A DNA stretch of 64,000 nt from Marinobacterium_D sp050908845 (GCF_050908845.1 NZ_CP194171.1:3596001-3660000), one strand, 5' to 3'; shown: positions 18,701 through 27,150, counted from the stretch's first letter. The notes: a model not told the origin generated them from the letters alone. Made by a program: numbers and translations.

Positions 18701-18827
18701 TGGGCGGCACGATATCGGGGAACTGAGCCACGGGCAGGTTGAGTGCGGCGATAGCACCGGCAATCATCAGCAGCAACGCGATGACCATCGCGAACTTGGG
18801 ACGGCCGATAAAGAAGATAGAAAACAT
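15702..18827 (-). CDS. RND efflux permease (HAE-1/AcrB-like)
   Basis: A 1041-residue inner-membrane drug/proton antiporter with 12 predicted helices and two large periplasmic loops. Family marks: N-terminal RPKFAMVIALLLMIAGAIA, FPDIVPPKIQVSATYPGAS, the helix-4 proton relay pair in ALILAIGIVVDDAIVVVENV, and GFLPYEDNGAFFINVQLPDG. It starts 3 nt after the adaptor stop, whose last codons (GAGGAGTAG) supply the ribosome site, so the two are coupled. No TolC-type outer-membrane gene is present in the window; a chromosomal TolC would be needed. Confidence 0.95.
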   Translation of the reverse strand: MFSIFFIGRPKFAMVIALLLMIAGAIAALNLPVAQFPDIVPPKIQVSATYPGASAEIVEQAVATPIEAQVNGVDNMTSMSSSSSNNGSYSLTVTFAVGTDADQAAVNVQNRVALAEPSLPQEVVRQGVVSQKRATNILMMVNLLSPGGTYDDLFLSNYSTLYLEDSLARIDGVGSASQMGPMEYGMRIWLDPDRMKELDLAPAEISSAIQQQNLQAAVGIIGQPPITENQQFQYTLTAKGRLESVQEFENIILRTGDDGAAIRLRDVARVELGSQSYSGRATVDGLPAATIAIYPSPGANALAVADRVYAELDRLSAQFPDDVEYAILYDTTTAVKVSLQEVVQTLFITFTLVVLVTYLFLSDWRSTLIPAAAIPISLIGTFAALYALGFTINTISLFALILAIGIVVDDAIVVVENVRRHIQEGLAPREATAQSMREVTGPVVATTLVLLAVFVPVAFMPGITGRLYTEFAVTIAVAVCISSLNALTLSPALCALLLKPGEQSAALFRQFDRLIQWGRRGYLRQVRVLTRRLLLSMGLLAAMGGGVIYLFSATPTGFLPYEDNGAFFINVQLPDGASLNRTEEVMEQIDAILDSQPGIEHRISIMGFSILGGAAPSGGLVIPVLTHWDERTDSSLAWYRILAQVNAKLAAIPGANIFAFPTPPLPGVGVAAGLEANLLDLSSGSPQELAEVTNGFLYALNQRSEISDAYSTYSANIPQYQLIVDRDKAMALGVAISDLFSTLQTQLGSQYVNDFTLYGRNYRVMLQADTEFRDNVEDLRRLDVKSASGDLVPISAIVDVQPVLGPQVLNRYNQYRAAALTISLDAAVATGTGIQLVQQVADETLPEGYSIQWTGNTEQEMESGQYVILIILLAVLFAYLFLVAQYESWTIPVAVMLSVIVALLGALLPLWLIPGLDNNLYAQIGMVMLIGLASKSAILIVEFAKTLREEGKEILEAASEAANLRFRAVLMTAVSMIMGLLPLVMATGAGAASRVSIGVVVLGGMLLATALGIFFIPPLFVLIQRFREWAKQRLSDAAPDK

Positions 18828-18830
18828 GCT

Positions 18831-19934
18831 CTACTCCTCTATCGCATCGACAGGCATACCCGGTCTGACTTTCTGCAACCCCTGGGTGATGATGGTGTCG
18901 CCCGGCGAGAGTCCGGCAAGCACCTGCCAGCTGCCCTGAAGCTGGCGGCCAAGCTCAACGCGAGTCATCTCGACGATGTTGTTGTCGGCAACCCGGAGGA
19001 CGAAATAGCCTCCGCTGTCACGCTGCACGGCGGACTGAGGAATCAGGATACCGCTCTCTGCAGTCTTGCTGCGCACCTCTACATTGACAAATTCGCCGGC
19101 CAGCAGCAGCCCGTCCGGGTTGGGGAACACCGCTCGCAACGAGAGGGTATCAGTGCGGGTATCCACTTCCGGCGCAATGTAGTCGAAGCGGCCCTCATAG
19201 GGATAGGCACTGCCATCGGAAAGAATAAGCGAAGGGGCTGACGGCGGGTTATCCAGATCGATCCCCTGCTTGCGGGCATCAAGCATCAGCTTCACGCTGA
19301 CCGCCATGCTGACATAGACCTCGTCCAGCTTGACCAGGGTCGCCAGCGGCCCCGACTCCGGTCCGATCAGATCACCCACGGAGAAGTTGGACTTGCCGAT
19401 ACGCCCGGTAAAGGGTGCCTTGACCTCGGTGTACTCCAGGTTCAGCTGCGCCCGCGCCAGCCCCGCCTCAGCACTTAACAGCGCCGCCCGGGCCTGATCA
19501 CTCTCCGAGCGCGCCTGATCCAGCTGCGATTCCGAAGCAACCTTACGCTCACTCAGCGTCTGTATGCGACTCAGGTTACTCCGTGCGTTCTGCAACACCG
19601 CCTGGGCAGATAGCAGGTTCGCCTGCGCCTCTTTAAGGCTGATCTCGTAACTGTTTTTTTCAATGCGAAACAGCACCTGGCCCTGCTCGACACTGCGACC
19701 TTCAGTGAAGGCGCGCTCCTCGAGAAAGCCGGAGACCCGCGCCAGCAGATCAACACTCTCGCGGGCTTCCACCCGCCCGGTCAGCTTAAAGCCCGGCGTG
19801 AGATCGCTCGCCTCAACCTGGTGCACTATTACGCTGGGCAGAGGCGCATCCTCAGCGAATGATGGCGGGACATAGATAAATAACAGTGCAAAAGCAGCCA
19901 GTAAGGGTCTCACAACATGCTCCTTGTTCTGCAC
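18831..19934 (-). CDS. RND efflux periplasmic adaptor (membrane fusion protein)
   Basis: A 367-residue periplasmic adaptor with a cleavable signal peptide (LLAAFALLFIYVPPSFA) and no lipobox. Order of parts: barrel-sandwich/lipoyl half (GRVEARESVDLLARVSGFLEE), a coiled-coil hairpin (about residues 95-165), second lipoyl half (VKAPFTGRIGKSNFSVGDL), and a beta-barrel/membrane-proximal domain. It bridges the permease to an outer-membrane channel. First gene of the two-gene operon; a degenerate direct repeat sits just upstream at 19941-19962. No dedicated regulator is adjacent. Confidence 0.93.
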   Translation of the reverse strand: MQNKEHVVRPLLAAFALLFIYVPPSFAEDAPLPSVIVHQVEASDLTPGFKLTGRVEARESVDLLARVSGFLEERAFTEGRSVEQGQVLFRIEKNSYEISLKEAQANLLSAQAVLQNARSNLSRIQTLSERKVASESQLDQARSESDQARAALLSAEAGLARAQLNLEYTEVKAPFTGRIGKSNFSVGDLIGPESGPLATLVKLDEVYVSMAVSVKLMLDARKQGIDLDNPPSAPSLILSDGSAYPYEGRFDYIAPEVDTRTDTLSLRAVFPNPDGLLLAGEFVNVEVRSKTAESGILIPQSAVQRDSGGYFVLRVADNNIVEMTRVELGRQLQGSWQVLAGLSPGDTIITQGLQKVRPGMPVDAIEE

Positions 19935-20084
19935 CGGTTCGGTATCGACCGGTGGATCGACCTTGCGTCGCGTAATACTCGGTATAAATGATGCGACTCA
20001 GGCCGTCCAATTTAGCGGCCTTCAATGCCAGATATATTTCCGCCGGCCGATTCGCCCGAAGGGGAACAGGGAAAAACATCAAAA

Positions 20085-20114
20085 AGGCCCGCTCCAGCGG
20101 TGCTGGGCGGGCCT
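20085..20114 (-). terminator. Terminator of the chemoreceptor gene
   Basis: On the minus strand an 8-bp outer stem AGGCCCGC/GCGGGCCT encloses a second CCAGC/GCTGG stem and is followed by a T run. It begins about 20 nt after the chemoreceptor stop. Confidence 0.8.
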
Positions 20115-20135
20115 GTTGGGCATAAACCGTTAAGT

Positions 20136-21689
20136 TTATTTGAAGCGGACTACCAGCTCATGCAGTTCGTGGGCGATGTTACCCATGCGCTGGGCACTGG
20201 CGCTGGACTCTTCGCCTTCCTGCAGGTTGAAGGCAGCCAGACTGGAGATCTGGGAAACCTGTCCGTTAATCTCATCGGACACCTGTGACTGCTCCTCCAC
20301 CGCTGCAGCCATCTGCATCGCCATCTGCGCGATATGCGACACGGACTCCTCGATATCATAGAGCGTCTGTTCCGCCTCCAGCACACGCTGCAAACCGCTT
20401 TCGGCCACTTCGTTGCCCTGGGTGGCGGCCTGCACGGACTGCTCGGAGCGCTGGGTCAAAGACTCGATGATGCCATGGATCTCGCGGGTGGAGTTCTGGG
20501 TGCGTTGCGCCAGGTTCCTCACCTCTTCGGCAACCACGGCGAAACCGCGGCCATGCTCCCCTGCCCGTGCAGCCTCGATCGCAGCGTTAAGAGCCAGCAG
20601 ATTGGTTTGCTCGGCGATAACCTCGATGATTTTGGTGGCCTCGGCAATCACCTGAGTCTCACGCGCCAGCTCATCCACCGAGTCACTGATATTGTGAACC
20701 GTCGATTTGAGGTTCTCGATCGCTGCCCGGGTGCCCTCGATCACGGCAGAGCCGTTGCTGGCCACCGACCGCGCGGTTGATGATTTATCCGCCGTATCCT
20801 GCACATTCGAGGAGACTTCTGCGATCGCACGGGACATCTCGTCCATCGCCCCGGCCACCTTCTCGGTCTCGACCTGCTGCTCGCGCAGGGTTCCCTGAGC
20901 CTGGTTGGCGATATTCAGCCCCTGAACCGATTCATCTCTCACCCGGTCGGCGCACTCTTCCAGACGCGTCAGCACCGCATTCAGGTGCGCCTGCTGCGCC
21001 AGCACCGCGACTTTCAACCTGCCCAGCTCCAGATCATCATCGGTATAACTGAGCGCGGCCAGATCATCTGAAAAGGTCTTGCCCATCAGCGTCATGACCG
21101 ATTCCCGCATACGTGTTCTGGATACCCGGTTCCAGGCCAGATAAGCGACAAAGCCTGCCGCCAGAACCGTTTCAGACCAGATAACCTCCCCTGCGTAAAA
21201 CAGGAACGCGGCCAGCGCAAACAGCAGCGTGAGCAAACAGGCGCTCGGCGAAAACCTGCTCCAGATCGGTACAGCTGTCTTGCCATTACGGACCCTGGCG
21301 TAAAGCTTTTCCGCACGCGCCACATCCTCCCGCGAAGGGCAGGAACGTACCGATTCATAACCCACGATTTCGCCGTTATCGGTCACCGGAGTGATATAGG
21401 CGTTGACCCAGTAATAATCACCGCTTTTGCAGCGGTTCTTCACCAGCCCCATCCAGGGTTTACCCGCTTTAAGGTATCCCCACACGGTCGCGAATGCCTC
21501 TGGCGGCATATCCGGATGACGCACGATATTGTGCGAACTGCCGATCAGCTCCTCTTTGCTGAAGCCGCTGATATCGATAAACGCCTGGTTACAGTGAGTA
21601 ATAACACCCTTGACATCGGTTGCCGAAACCAGCTTTTTCCCTTGCGGAAACTGCACCTCATTCTCTGTAACTGGCAAATTCTTTTTCAT
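20136..21689 (-). CDS. Aer-like methyl-accepting chemotaxis protein with N-terminal PAS
   Basis: A 517-residue chemoreceptor. Residues about 15-115 are an Aer-type PAS domain (VITHCNQAFIDISGF, HPDMPPEAFATVW, WMGLVKNRCKSGDYYWVNAY), which in Aer binds FAD to read redox state or oxygen. Two close hydrophobic helices (about 148-190) anchor the protein with almost no periplasmic part, then the long methyl-accepting coiled coil with the CheA/CheW hairpin EQTNLLALNAAIEAARAGE. So the signal is sensed in the cytoplasm (energy taxis). No che genes are nearby; as for most receptors it is a stand-alone gene with its own terminator. Confidence 0.93.
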   Translation of the reverse strand: MKKNLPVTENEVQFPQGKKLVSATDVKGVITHCNQAFIDISGFSKEELIGSSHNIVRHPDMPPEAFATVWGYLKAGKPWMGLVKNRCKSGDYYWVNAYITPVTDNGEIVGYESVRSCPSREDVARAEKLYARVRNGKTAVPIWSRFSPSACLLTLLFALAAFLFYAGEVIWSETVLAAGFVAYLAWNRVSRTRMRESVMTLMGKTFSDDLAALSYTDDDLELGRLKVAVLAQQAHLNAVLTRLEECADRVRDESVQGLNIANQAQGTLREQQVETEKVAGAMDEMSRAIAEVSSNVQDTADKSSTARSVASNGSAVIEGTRAAIENLKSTVHNISDSVDELARETQVIAEATKIIEVIAEQTNLLALNAAIEAARAGEHGRGFAVVAEEVRNLAQRTQNSTREIHGIIESLTQRSEQSVQAATQGNEVAESGLQRVLEAEQTLYDIEESVSHIAQMAMQMAAAVEEQSQVSDEINGQVSQISSLAAFNLQEGEESSASAQRMGNIAHELHELVVRFK

Positions 21690-21744
21690 ACCGACATCTC
21701 AAGGAGTTTATATAACCGGCCAAAACATAAAGTAAATGTCTTTA

Positions 21745-21772
21745 TAAATAGCCGACAAATCATCTATGTCAA
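21745..21772 (-). promoter_or_regulatory. Candidate sigma70 promoter for the chemoreceptor gene
   Basis: Minus strand: perfect -35 TTGACA (21767-21772), 16-bp spacer, weak -10 TATTTA (21745-21750), about 55 bp upstream of the start codon. The surrounding 21720-21910 segment is strikingly AT-rich. I see no well-spaced sigma28 site. Confidence 0.35.
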
Positions 21773-22371
21773 ACAAGCACTATATTTTAAAAGCAACATC
21801 TTTAATAAAACGCTCACGCCCTTCGCATGACAGTATTATTAAATATATCTAAAAATATAAAACATTTAGTAACGCGCAATTATATATATAGTGTATGTGA
21901 AATACTACGTTTTAAAACAGGCTGCCGACGTTATGAACCCTGGTTTGACGTGGATCATTAACTGCACTGTCCGGCCCCTAACCTATGAACAAAAATACAT
22001 AGGTAGCGACCTACCGGCTCAGCTGCAGGGCAGGAGAATCACCTGAGGATCAGAGAGCGCGGCGAGGCGCAAACCTGAAACAGAGATATCCCATGCTGAG
22101 GTCTTTGCAAAAAAGCCGGCGGTCAGGCGCCCAGGGATGTCAGTTGACATCCTGCCTCTTGCTGCTGATTTCAGCCCGCATAGATCGTCAGGTACTTAGT
22201 TGCATATTGCCTTATTAAATCCGCATTACTCTTCAGCAAAGCGTTTAATCTGCTTTTAAAATCAGCGAATCTTTTTTTTAACCGATACAGCACAAAACAA
22301 TACTCGTTATAAATAATCCCTGTGCTCAAATAGCTACTGCTCAGCGTATACCCCAGCCCTGCACCTTCTAA

Positions 22372-22533
22372 TTCCGCCTCTATATAACCAGGACCAGCTC
22401 TGAGGAGCTGAATCCCGGACAGGACTGGAATCGGTGGGTCAACGCCATCCCCCATGGCACTTCGCTTCCGCGCGGCCGGCGGTTGATCTATGAAAGCCGC
22501 GAACAGCCACAGGATGTCGCTCAGAACCCATAA
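22372..22533 (+). pseudogene. Open 53-codon fragment without start (possible gene remnant)
   Basis: Between an in-frame TAA and the TAA at 22531 there is an open frame with protein-like composition (NPGQDWNRWVNAIPHGTS followed by LPRGRRLIYES) but no start codon. I do not recognise the family. It may be the end of a decayed gene in the gene-poor 21690-22600 stretch, in which I otherwise see nothing supportable. Low confidence. Confidence 0.22.
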
Positions 22534-22613
22534 AAGGACGCTGTAGCCGAAACCGCGTTGGTACGCATGACTAAAATGCCCCATTGATCACAAATCAACC
22601 AGAGGACTAAGTC

Positions 22614-22793
22614 ATGAAAAATAACCGCCAGAACTGCCAGGTTACCGGGCCCACCAGCCCCCTGTTCCGCGATTTCCACCAGTTTCTTCAGGTCTGCATT
22701 GAAGACCTGGACCAACTATGCCAGCAGGATGAGCCCGCTTCTGCCAGTCATCCGGTGATGGAGTCAGGCACGGGCTCCGAGCATGAGAGTTGA
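22614..22793 (+). CDS. Small hypothetical protein (59 residues)
   Basis: An ATG preceded by AGAGGA at 7-nt spacing opens a 59-residue frame with three cysteines, a predicted amphipathic helix (LFRDFHQFLQVCIEDLDQL) and an acidic Ser/Glu-rich tail. A GC-rich hairpin follows about 27 nt after the stop. No signal peptide. I do not recognise it. It stands alone between the chemoreceptor and DoxX genes. The ribosome site and following hairpin are the only support. Confidence 0.4.
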   Translation: MKNNRQNCQVTGPTSPLFRDFHQFLQVCIEDLDQLCQQDEPASASHPVMESGTGSEHES

Positions 22794-22819
22794 AACGACC
22801 GCCACATCCTTCCCCCTTT

Positions 22820-22845
22820 AGGGGCGCCGCCCTACGCCCCTTCTT
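22820..22845 (+). terminator. Weak terminator-like hairpin
   Basis: AGGGGCG (22820-22826) pairs with CGCCCCT (22835-22841) over an 8-nt loop, followed by TCTTC. It would end transcription of the small gene at 22614. Confidence 0.35.
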
Positions 22846-22972
22846 CACCTTTCCTGCAGCTGTTTGAATCCCTGATGTCCCCCTTCCCCTGCTGCACCCG
22901 CTCCTTCGAGTTCGCCTCTCTACTGCTATAGTTAGTCGTACCAATCCACTGACGTTGTTGGGGGAGATACCG

Positions 22973-23356
22973 ATGACTGGTACAGCGAACAACCCATATC
23001 TGCTGCTGGTAGGACGCATCCTGCTGGTACTTATCTATTTCATGGGCGGCTTTGCCCTGCTTACCGGCGATGTGCCGACCGGGTATGCCGCGAGCCAGGG
23101 AGTTCCCGCCTTCGCTGTCTGGATAGGGTTTGCGATTAAGCTCTTCGGCGGTTTCGCCGTTATCATCGGCTTCCTGACACGGATAGCCGCACTGTTGTTG
23201 ATACTGTTCACTCTGGGTACCGCTTTCATTTTCCACCCCTTCTGGGTCGAGGGTGAATGGAACACCTTCTGGAAAGAGATTTCGATGATCGGCGGCCTGC
23301 TGGTACTGGTAGCGGTCGGTCCCGGTGCGCTTAGCGTTGATGAGCGCAACAAATAA
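22973..23356 (+). CDS. DoxX family inner-membrane protein
   Basis: A 127-residue protein with four hydrophobic helices. The N-terminal LLVGRILLVLIYFMGGF, the central VWIGFAIKLFGGFAVIIGF and the HPFW...W segment near the end fit the DoxX/SURF4-like family. These proteins are linked to redox or thiol stress in some bacteria, but molecular function is unsettled. The ATG at 22973 has GGGGGAG at good spacing; the frame extends to a TTG at 22955 that is less likely. Stands alone, followed by a hairpin. Confidence 0.85.
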   Translation: MTGTANNPYLLLVGRILLVLIYFMGGFALLTGDVPTGYAASQGVPAFAVWIGFAIKLFGGFAVIIGFLTRIAALLLILFTLGTAFIFHPFWVEGEWNTFWKEISMIGGLLVLVAVGPGALSVDERNK

Positions 23357-23394
23357 CCTGGAGCCCTAAGATCCTGACAGCGGCAATGGATCCT

Positions 23395-23419
23395 GCACCG
23401 GTTATCCTGCTACCGGTGC
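23395..23419 (+). terminator. Hairpin after the DoxX gene
   Basis: Perfect 8-bp stem GCACCGGT/ACCGGTGC with a 9-nt loop, 39 nt after the DoxX stop. The following sequence is TGTTCCCCCC rather than a T run, so termination strength is uncertain. Confidence 0.35.
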
Positions 23420-23612
23420 TGTTCCCCCCTTAATCCTGGCGGTCACTGGTGGCACCCGGGCACTGTCCCTCTTACACATTCCCCTGAGCCAGGGTTTGGC
23501 GGCCAACAGGCGGCTGCATAATTCACAACGACGAGCCGGCTGTCCGAACATTCGTAACAGCCGGCGTCTACACTGGATGAACAATCGTAGAAGCAATCAC
23601 CTGGCCGGAAGT

Positions 23613-24701
23613 ATGGATACTCTTACCAACCAGCAGTCCCTCCCGGAGCCCGAGCAACTCTTGCGGCAGCAATACTACCGTGACCGGCTACCGGAGATGC
23701 GTCTGCTGGAAAAGCTGCTGCATAAGGGAGGTGACAGACTCAGAGTCCAGGTTCTGACCGAGGTGTTCGATGGCGAGCTGGCCCTGCCGGTCTATGCGCT
23801 GGAGCTTGGCAGCACGGCCAAAGAGGCGCCGGTACTGATCCTCTGTGGTGGCGTGCACGGTATTGAACGGATCGGTACCCAGCTACTGCTGGCCCAGCTG
23901 GCCACCCTGGTCAGCCGCCTGCACTGGGATGAGGGGCTGACCCACGCGCTGACGCAAATGCGGCTGGTGATGCTGCCACTGGTCAACCCGGTGGGGATGG
24001 CCCGGGGCCTGCGCAGTAATGGCCGCGGCGTGGACCTGATGCGCAACGCGCCGATCGATGCTATAGCCCCCCGCCCCTGGCTCGTCGCGGGGCACCGGCT
24101 CGGGCGCTGGCTGCCCTGGTACCGCGGCCGCAAGGGTGATCCGATGGAGGCGGAAGCTGCTGCACTCTGCGCGTTGGTCAGACAACATACCTTGCACTCC
24201 CCCTTTACCCTGGCGCTGGACTGCCATTCCGGGTTCGGCATGCGTGACCGGGTCTGGTTTCCCTATGCCAGCGGCAGCGGAATGATGGAGCACACCCCCG
24301 AGCTGCACGCCATGCTCAGGCTGTTCGAGAAAGCCCACCCGCACCACACTTACCTGTTCGAGCCCCAGTTCCATCACTACAGCACCCATGGCGACCTCTG
24401 GGATTACCTCTATAGCGAGCACCTGGGCCGTTCCGAACACGCCTTTTTGCCCCTGACGCTGGAGATGGGCTCCTGGCTCTGGGTGAAAAAGAACCTCAGA
24501 CAGCTCACCAGCTATACCGGGCTATTCAACCCCATGGTGCCCCATCGCCAGCGACGAACCCTGAGACGTCACTACCTGCTGCTCGAATTCATGATCAACG
24601 CGGTCCGCTCCTGGCAGAACTGGCTGCCGGACGAGCAGGCACGGGAACGCCATCAGCGTCACGCCGAGCGACGCTGGCTGAAGGGAGAGCCGCAGGAATG
24701 A
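23613..24701 (+). CDS. M14-like zinc peptidase/succinylglutamate-desuccinylase-type protein
   Basis: A 362-residue protein with the zinc carboxypeptidase core: metal ligands in GGVHGIE and LDCHSGFG, and LPLTLEMGSW supplying the late glutamate position. This fits M14 peptidases/AstE-AspA-type deacylases; the exact substrate (peptide, amide or acyl-amino acid) cannot be told. No signal peptide. The ATG at 23613 after CCGGAAG is preferred; the frame continues upstream to 23496 but that extension is basic and low in similarity to the family. Its stop overlaps the next gene by 4 nt, so it forms an operon with an alpha/beta hydrolase. Confidence 0.8.
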   Translation: MDTLTNQQSLPEPEQLLRQQYYRDRLPEMRLLEKLLHKGGDRLRVQVLTEVFDGELALPVYALELGSTAKEAPVLILCGGVHGIERIGTQLLLAQLATLVSRLHWDEGLTHALTQMRLVMLPLVNPVGMARGLRSNGRGVDLMRNAPIDAIAPRPWLVAGHRLGRWLPWYRGRKGDPMEAEAAALCALVRQHTLHSPFTLALDCHSGFGMRDRVWFPYASGSGMMEHTPELHAMLRLFEKAHPHHTYLFEPQFHHYSTHGDLWDYLYSEHLGRSEHAFLPLTLEMGSWLWVKKNLRQLTSYTGLFNPMVPHRQRRTLRRHYLLLEFMINAVRSWQNWLPDEQARERHQRHAERRWLKGEPQE

Positions 24702-25483
24702 CCACGGAACTCAGCCAGCGCGGCGCCACTGACGTCAGGCAGAGCGCCCCTGCCTGGGTGTTGCTGCGCGGACTGGCGCGAGAAAAACGCCACTGGGGCG
24801 ATTTCTCCTCGCGCCTGGGTGAGACCCTGGGCGTCGAGGTGCTCTGCCCCGATACGCCCGGCAACGGTCAGCTCAATAGCGAAGCCAGCCCACTGCTGAT
24901 CAACAGCGCCATGGAGGAGGTCCGTTCAGGCATAGGTCATCGCGGGCCGATCAATCTGTTTGGCCTGTCCATGGGCGGCATGATCGCCACCGAGTGGGCG
25001 CGCTGCTATCCGCAGGAGGTTAACGCTCTGGTGCTCGTCAACTCGAGCTTTGGCAACTTCAGTTCACCCTGGAACCGGCTCTGGCCGGCTGCGTTTTTTA
25101 CCCTGATGCGATCGCTGACACAGCCGACCGAGCAGCGTGAAGCCCAGGTTTTCGAGCTCACCTGCCAATACAAGGCAGACCGCGAGACACGTATCGCGGA
25201 GTGGTCCCGCTATGCCAGCGAACGACCGCTATCCCGCGCCAACTTCATCCGTCAGCTCAGCGCTGCGGCCCGCTTCCGGGCCCCCTCGACCCCACCCGTC
25301 GCCAGGACCCTGATCCTCAATGCGCTGGGCGATCAACTGGTGAACCCCGGCTGCAGTCAGGCGATAGCGGAGCGCTGGGGCGTGGAGCTCAGATCCCACC
25401 CCTGGGCGGGACATGATCTGCCCCACGACGCCCCGGACTGGGTTGTGCAGCAGCTCCAGATGCTGCAGCCGCAGGCCGATTAA
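24698..25483 (+). CDS. Alpha/beta hydrolase
   Basis: A 261-residue cytoplasmic hydrolase with the full catalytic set: nucleophile elbow GLSMGG, acid in LNALGDQLVNP and histidine in WAGHDLPHDAP. An N-terminal LLRGLAREKRHWGDF supplies the oxyanion-side loop. Overlaps the M14-like gene by ATGA, so probably works with it on the same amide/ester-type compound (inference). Substrate unknown. Confidence 0.85.
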   Translation: MTTELSQRGATDVRQSAPAWVLLRGLAREKRHWGDFSSRLGETLGVEVLCPDTPGNGQLNSEASPLLINSAMEEVRSGIGHRGPINLFGLSMGGMIATEWARCYPQEVNALVLVNSSFGNFSSPWNRLWPAAFFTLMRSLTQPTEQREAQVFELTCQYKADRETRIAEWSRYASERPLSRANFIRQLSAAARFRAPSTPPVARTLILNALGDQLVNPGCSQAIAERWGVELRSHPWAGHDLPHDAPDWVVQQLQMLQPQAD

Positions 25484-25639
25484 CGCGACCACAATCCACC
25501 GCAGTCCAACCCTTTCTTAAGGCTTGCTCGCTCGATTTTGCTGCAGGTGCGTTAGCCTAATGCTCAATTGTGCCGGCCTATCCCCCTACCTAGAATCCTG
25601 CGTTCGCACCAAGTCGACCCAACCAGGATAAGAGCCGAC

Positions 25640-27103
25640 ATGAGCAATGACACTAGCTACCAATCCCAACACAAACCCCGTTCCGCGTTTTCCAGCCGTA
25701 CCGAATACCTCGAACATGAACTGCAGGTGATGGCGCCGCGACGCTGGCGCCCTAACCTGCCGTTTCGCGATTACCGCTTCGAACTGGAGGACTGGGTTCC
25801 CGCCATGGCCGCGACGATCGGGAAGATCGTCATGGTGGCCGCAGTGGTCGGCGCCTTTGCCGCGCCCCTCGGCCTGTCGCCGGAGTTCGTGGTGGAGAAC
25901 TCCCGCTTTGAGCTGCTGATCGCTGCACTGCTGTTCGTCGTGCTGGTATCGGGCTTTATGAACCCGACCGCCAACCTGGCCGGCACCCACGGCCCGTTGA
26001 TTCCGCTGATTCCACTGATCGTTGCATCCGGTGGCCACCCCATGGCGCTGGGTATTCTGATCGGTGTATTCGGCTTCATTCTGGGGATCACCAAGGGCGG
26101 CAGCCTGCTGGCCCGGCTCACCAGTAACGGTGTCTGTGGCGGGCTGCTGCTCTACCTAGGCTTCATCGGCATTACCGGCCAGATCAGCAAGCTGTTCGCC
26201 TGGGCGGAGGGCTTCGATATGGCCTATATCGCCTTTGTGATCATCATCAGCACCATCGTCATGTATGCCTGGCTGGAGCATCTGCAGCTGCGCTGGCTGG
26301 CGATTCCGCTTGGTTCCGTGCTGGCAGGCGTAATCGCCTTTGCGCTTGGCGCGCCGTTCGAATTCAGCACCGAGCCCGGCATCCCCAACCTTAACCCGGC
26401 CTACTGGTGGGGCGAGAACAGCGGCTGGCAGCTCGGCCTGCCGACTCTTGAGAACTTCATCGCCGTGGCGCCGTTCGCGGTACTGGCTGTAGCCATGTGG
26501 TCGCCGGACTTCCTCGGCCACCGGGTATTTCAGGAGATCAGCTACCCGCCCAAGACCGAGCGGGTACTGATGAACATCGACGACACCATGGTCTCCGCGG
26601 CGACCCGGCAGGCGGTGGGCAGTTTGCTCGGTGGCGGTAACCTGGCCTCCTCCTGGGGCACCTATATCGTCCCCGCTGCTATCGCGCGCCGCCCTATCGC
26701 TGCCGGCGCGGTACTCACCGGCCTGTTGTGCGTAATCGCAGCACTCTGGGGCTATCCGATGGACCTGGCGATCTGGCAGCCGGTGCTGAGTGTGGCGCTG
26801 ATTGTCGGCGTGTTCCTGCCGCTGCTGGAAGCGGGCATGCAGATGACCCGCGAGGGGAAAACCACCCAGTCTGCCGCCGTGGTGATCTTCTCATCAGCAC
26901 TGGTCAACCCTGTGTTCGGCTGGTCACTGACGGTACTGCTGGACAACCTCGGCCTGATCGGCTGCAAGGAGCGCGGCAAGAGCCTCGGCCATACCGGCCG
27001 CTGGATCATTCCCGGCCTCACCTTCGGCATCCTCTGCCTGGTGATGGCAGGCATCGGCATGTTCCCCGGTCTGCCGCCGCTGCTGAGCGCGTTCCAGCAC
27101 TAA
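25640..27103 (+). CDS. DUF3360 family permease-like membrane protein
   Basis: A 487-residue inner-membrane protein with an N-terminal cytoplasmic tail (about 60 residues) and some 11-12 helices. It matches DUF3360, which is distantly like SulP/xanthine-uracil type permeases: note NPTANLAGTHGPLIPLIPLI and GSLLGGGNLASSWGTYIVP, paired elements resembling the two half-helices of that fold. The ATG at 25640 follows AGGATAAGAG; the frame runs on to 25568 without a better ribosome site. Substrate unknown. Stands alone and ends at a shared terminator. Confidence 0.8.
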   Translation: MSNDTSYQSQHKPRSAFSSRTEYLEHELQVMAPRRWRPNLPFRDYRFELEDWVPAMAATIGKIVMVAAVVGAFAAPLGLSPEFVVENSRFELLIAALLFVVLVSGFMNPTANLAGTHGPLIPLIPLIVASGGHPMALGILIGVFGFILGITKGGSLLARLTSNGVCGGLLLYLGFIGITGQISKLFAWAEGFDMAYIAFVIIISTIVMYAWLEHLQLRWLAIPLGSVLAGVIAFALGAPFEFSTEPGIPNLNPAYWWGENSGWQLGLPTLENFIAVAPFAVLAVAMWSPDFLGHRVFQEISYPPKTERVLMNIDDTMVSAATRQAVGSLLGGGNLASSWGTYIVPAAIARRPIAAGAVLTGLLCVIAALWGYPMDLAIWQPVLSVALIVGVFLPLLEAGMQMTREGKTTQSAAVVIFSSALVNPVFGWSLTVLLDNLGLIGCKERGKSLGHTGRWIIPGLTFGILCLVMAGIGMFPGLPPLLSAFQH

Positions 27104-27117
27104 TCCGCTCCATGATA

Positions 27118-27150
27118 AAACGGCCGGCCCCACTCGGGGACCGGCCGTTC
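27118..27150. terminator. Bidirectional terminator
   Basis: A 9-bp stem AACGGCCGG/CCGGCCGTT with an inner CCCC/GGGG stem lies between the convergent DUF3360 and enoyl-CoA hydratase genes. The minus-strand reading ends in TTTTAT, so it chiefly serves the hydratase operon. Confidence 0.75.

Noticed and set aside
22171..22584. 137-codon minus-strand frame in the AT-rich island
   Set aside because: No ribosome site before the ATG, composition changes abruptly along the frame, no family recognised; a fragment on the opposite strand looks more protein-like.
22585..22599. TTGAT-CACAA-ATCAA palindrome as an FNR/CRP site before the small gene
   Set aside because: The spacer is 5 bp, whereas FNR needs 4 and CRP has a different core; too weak to call.
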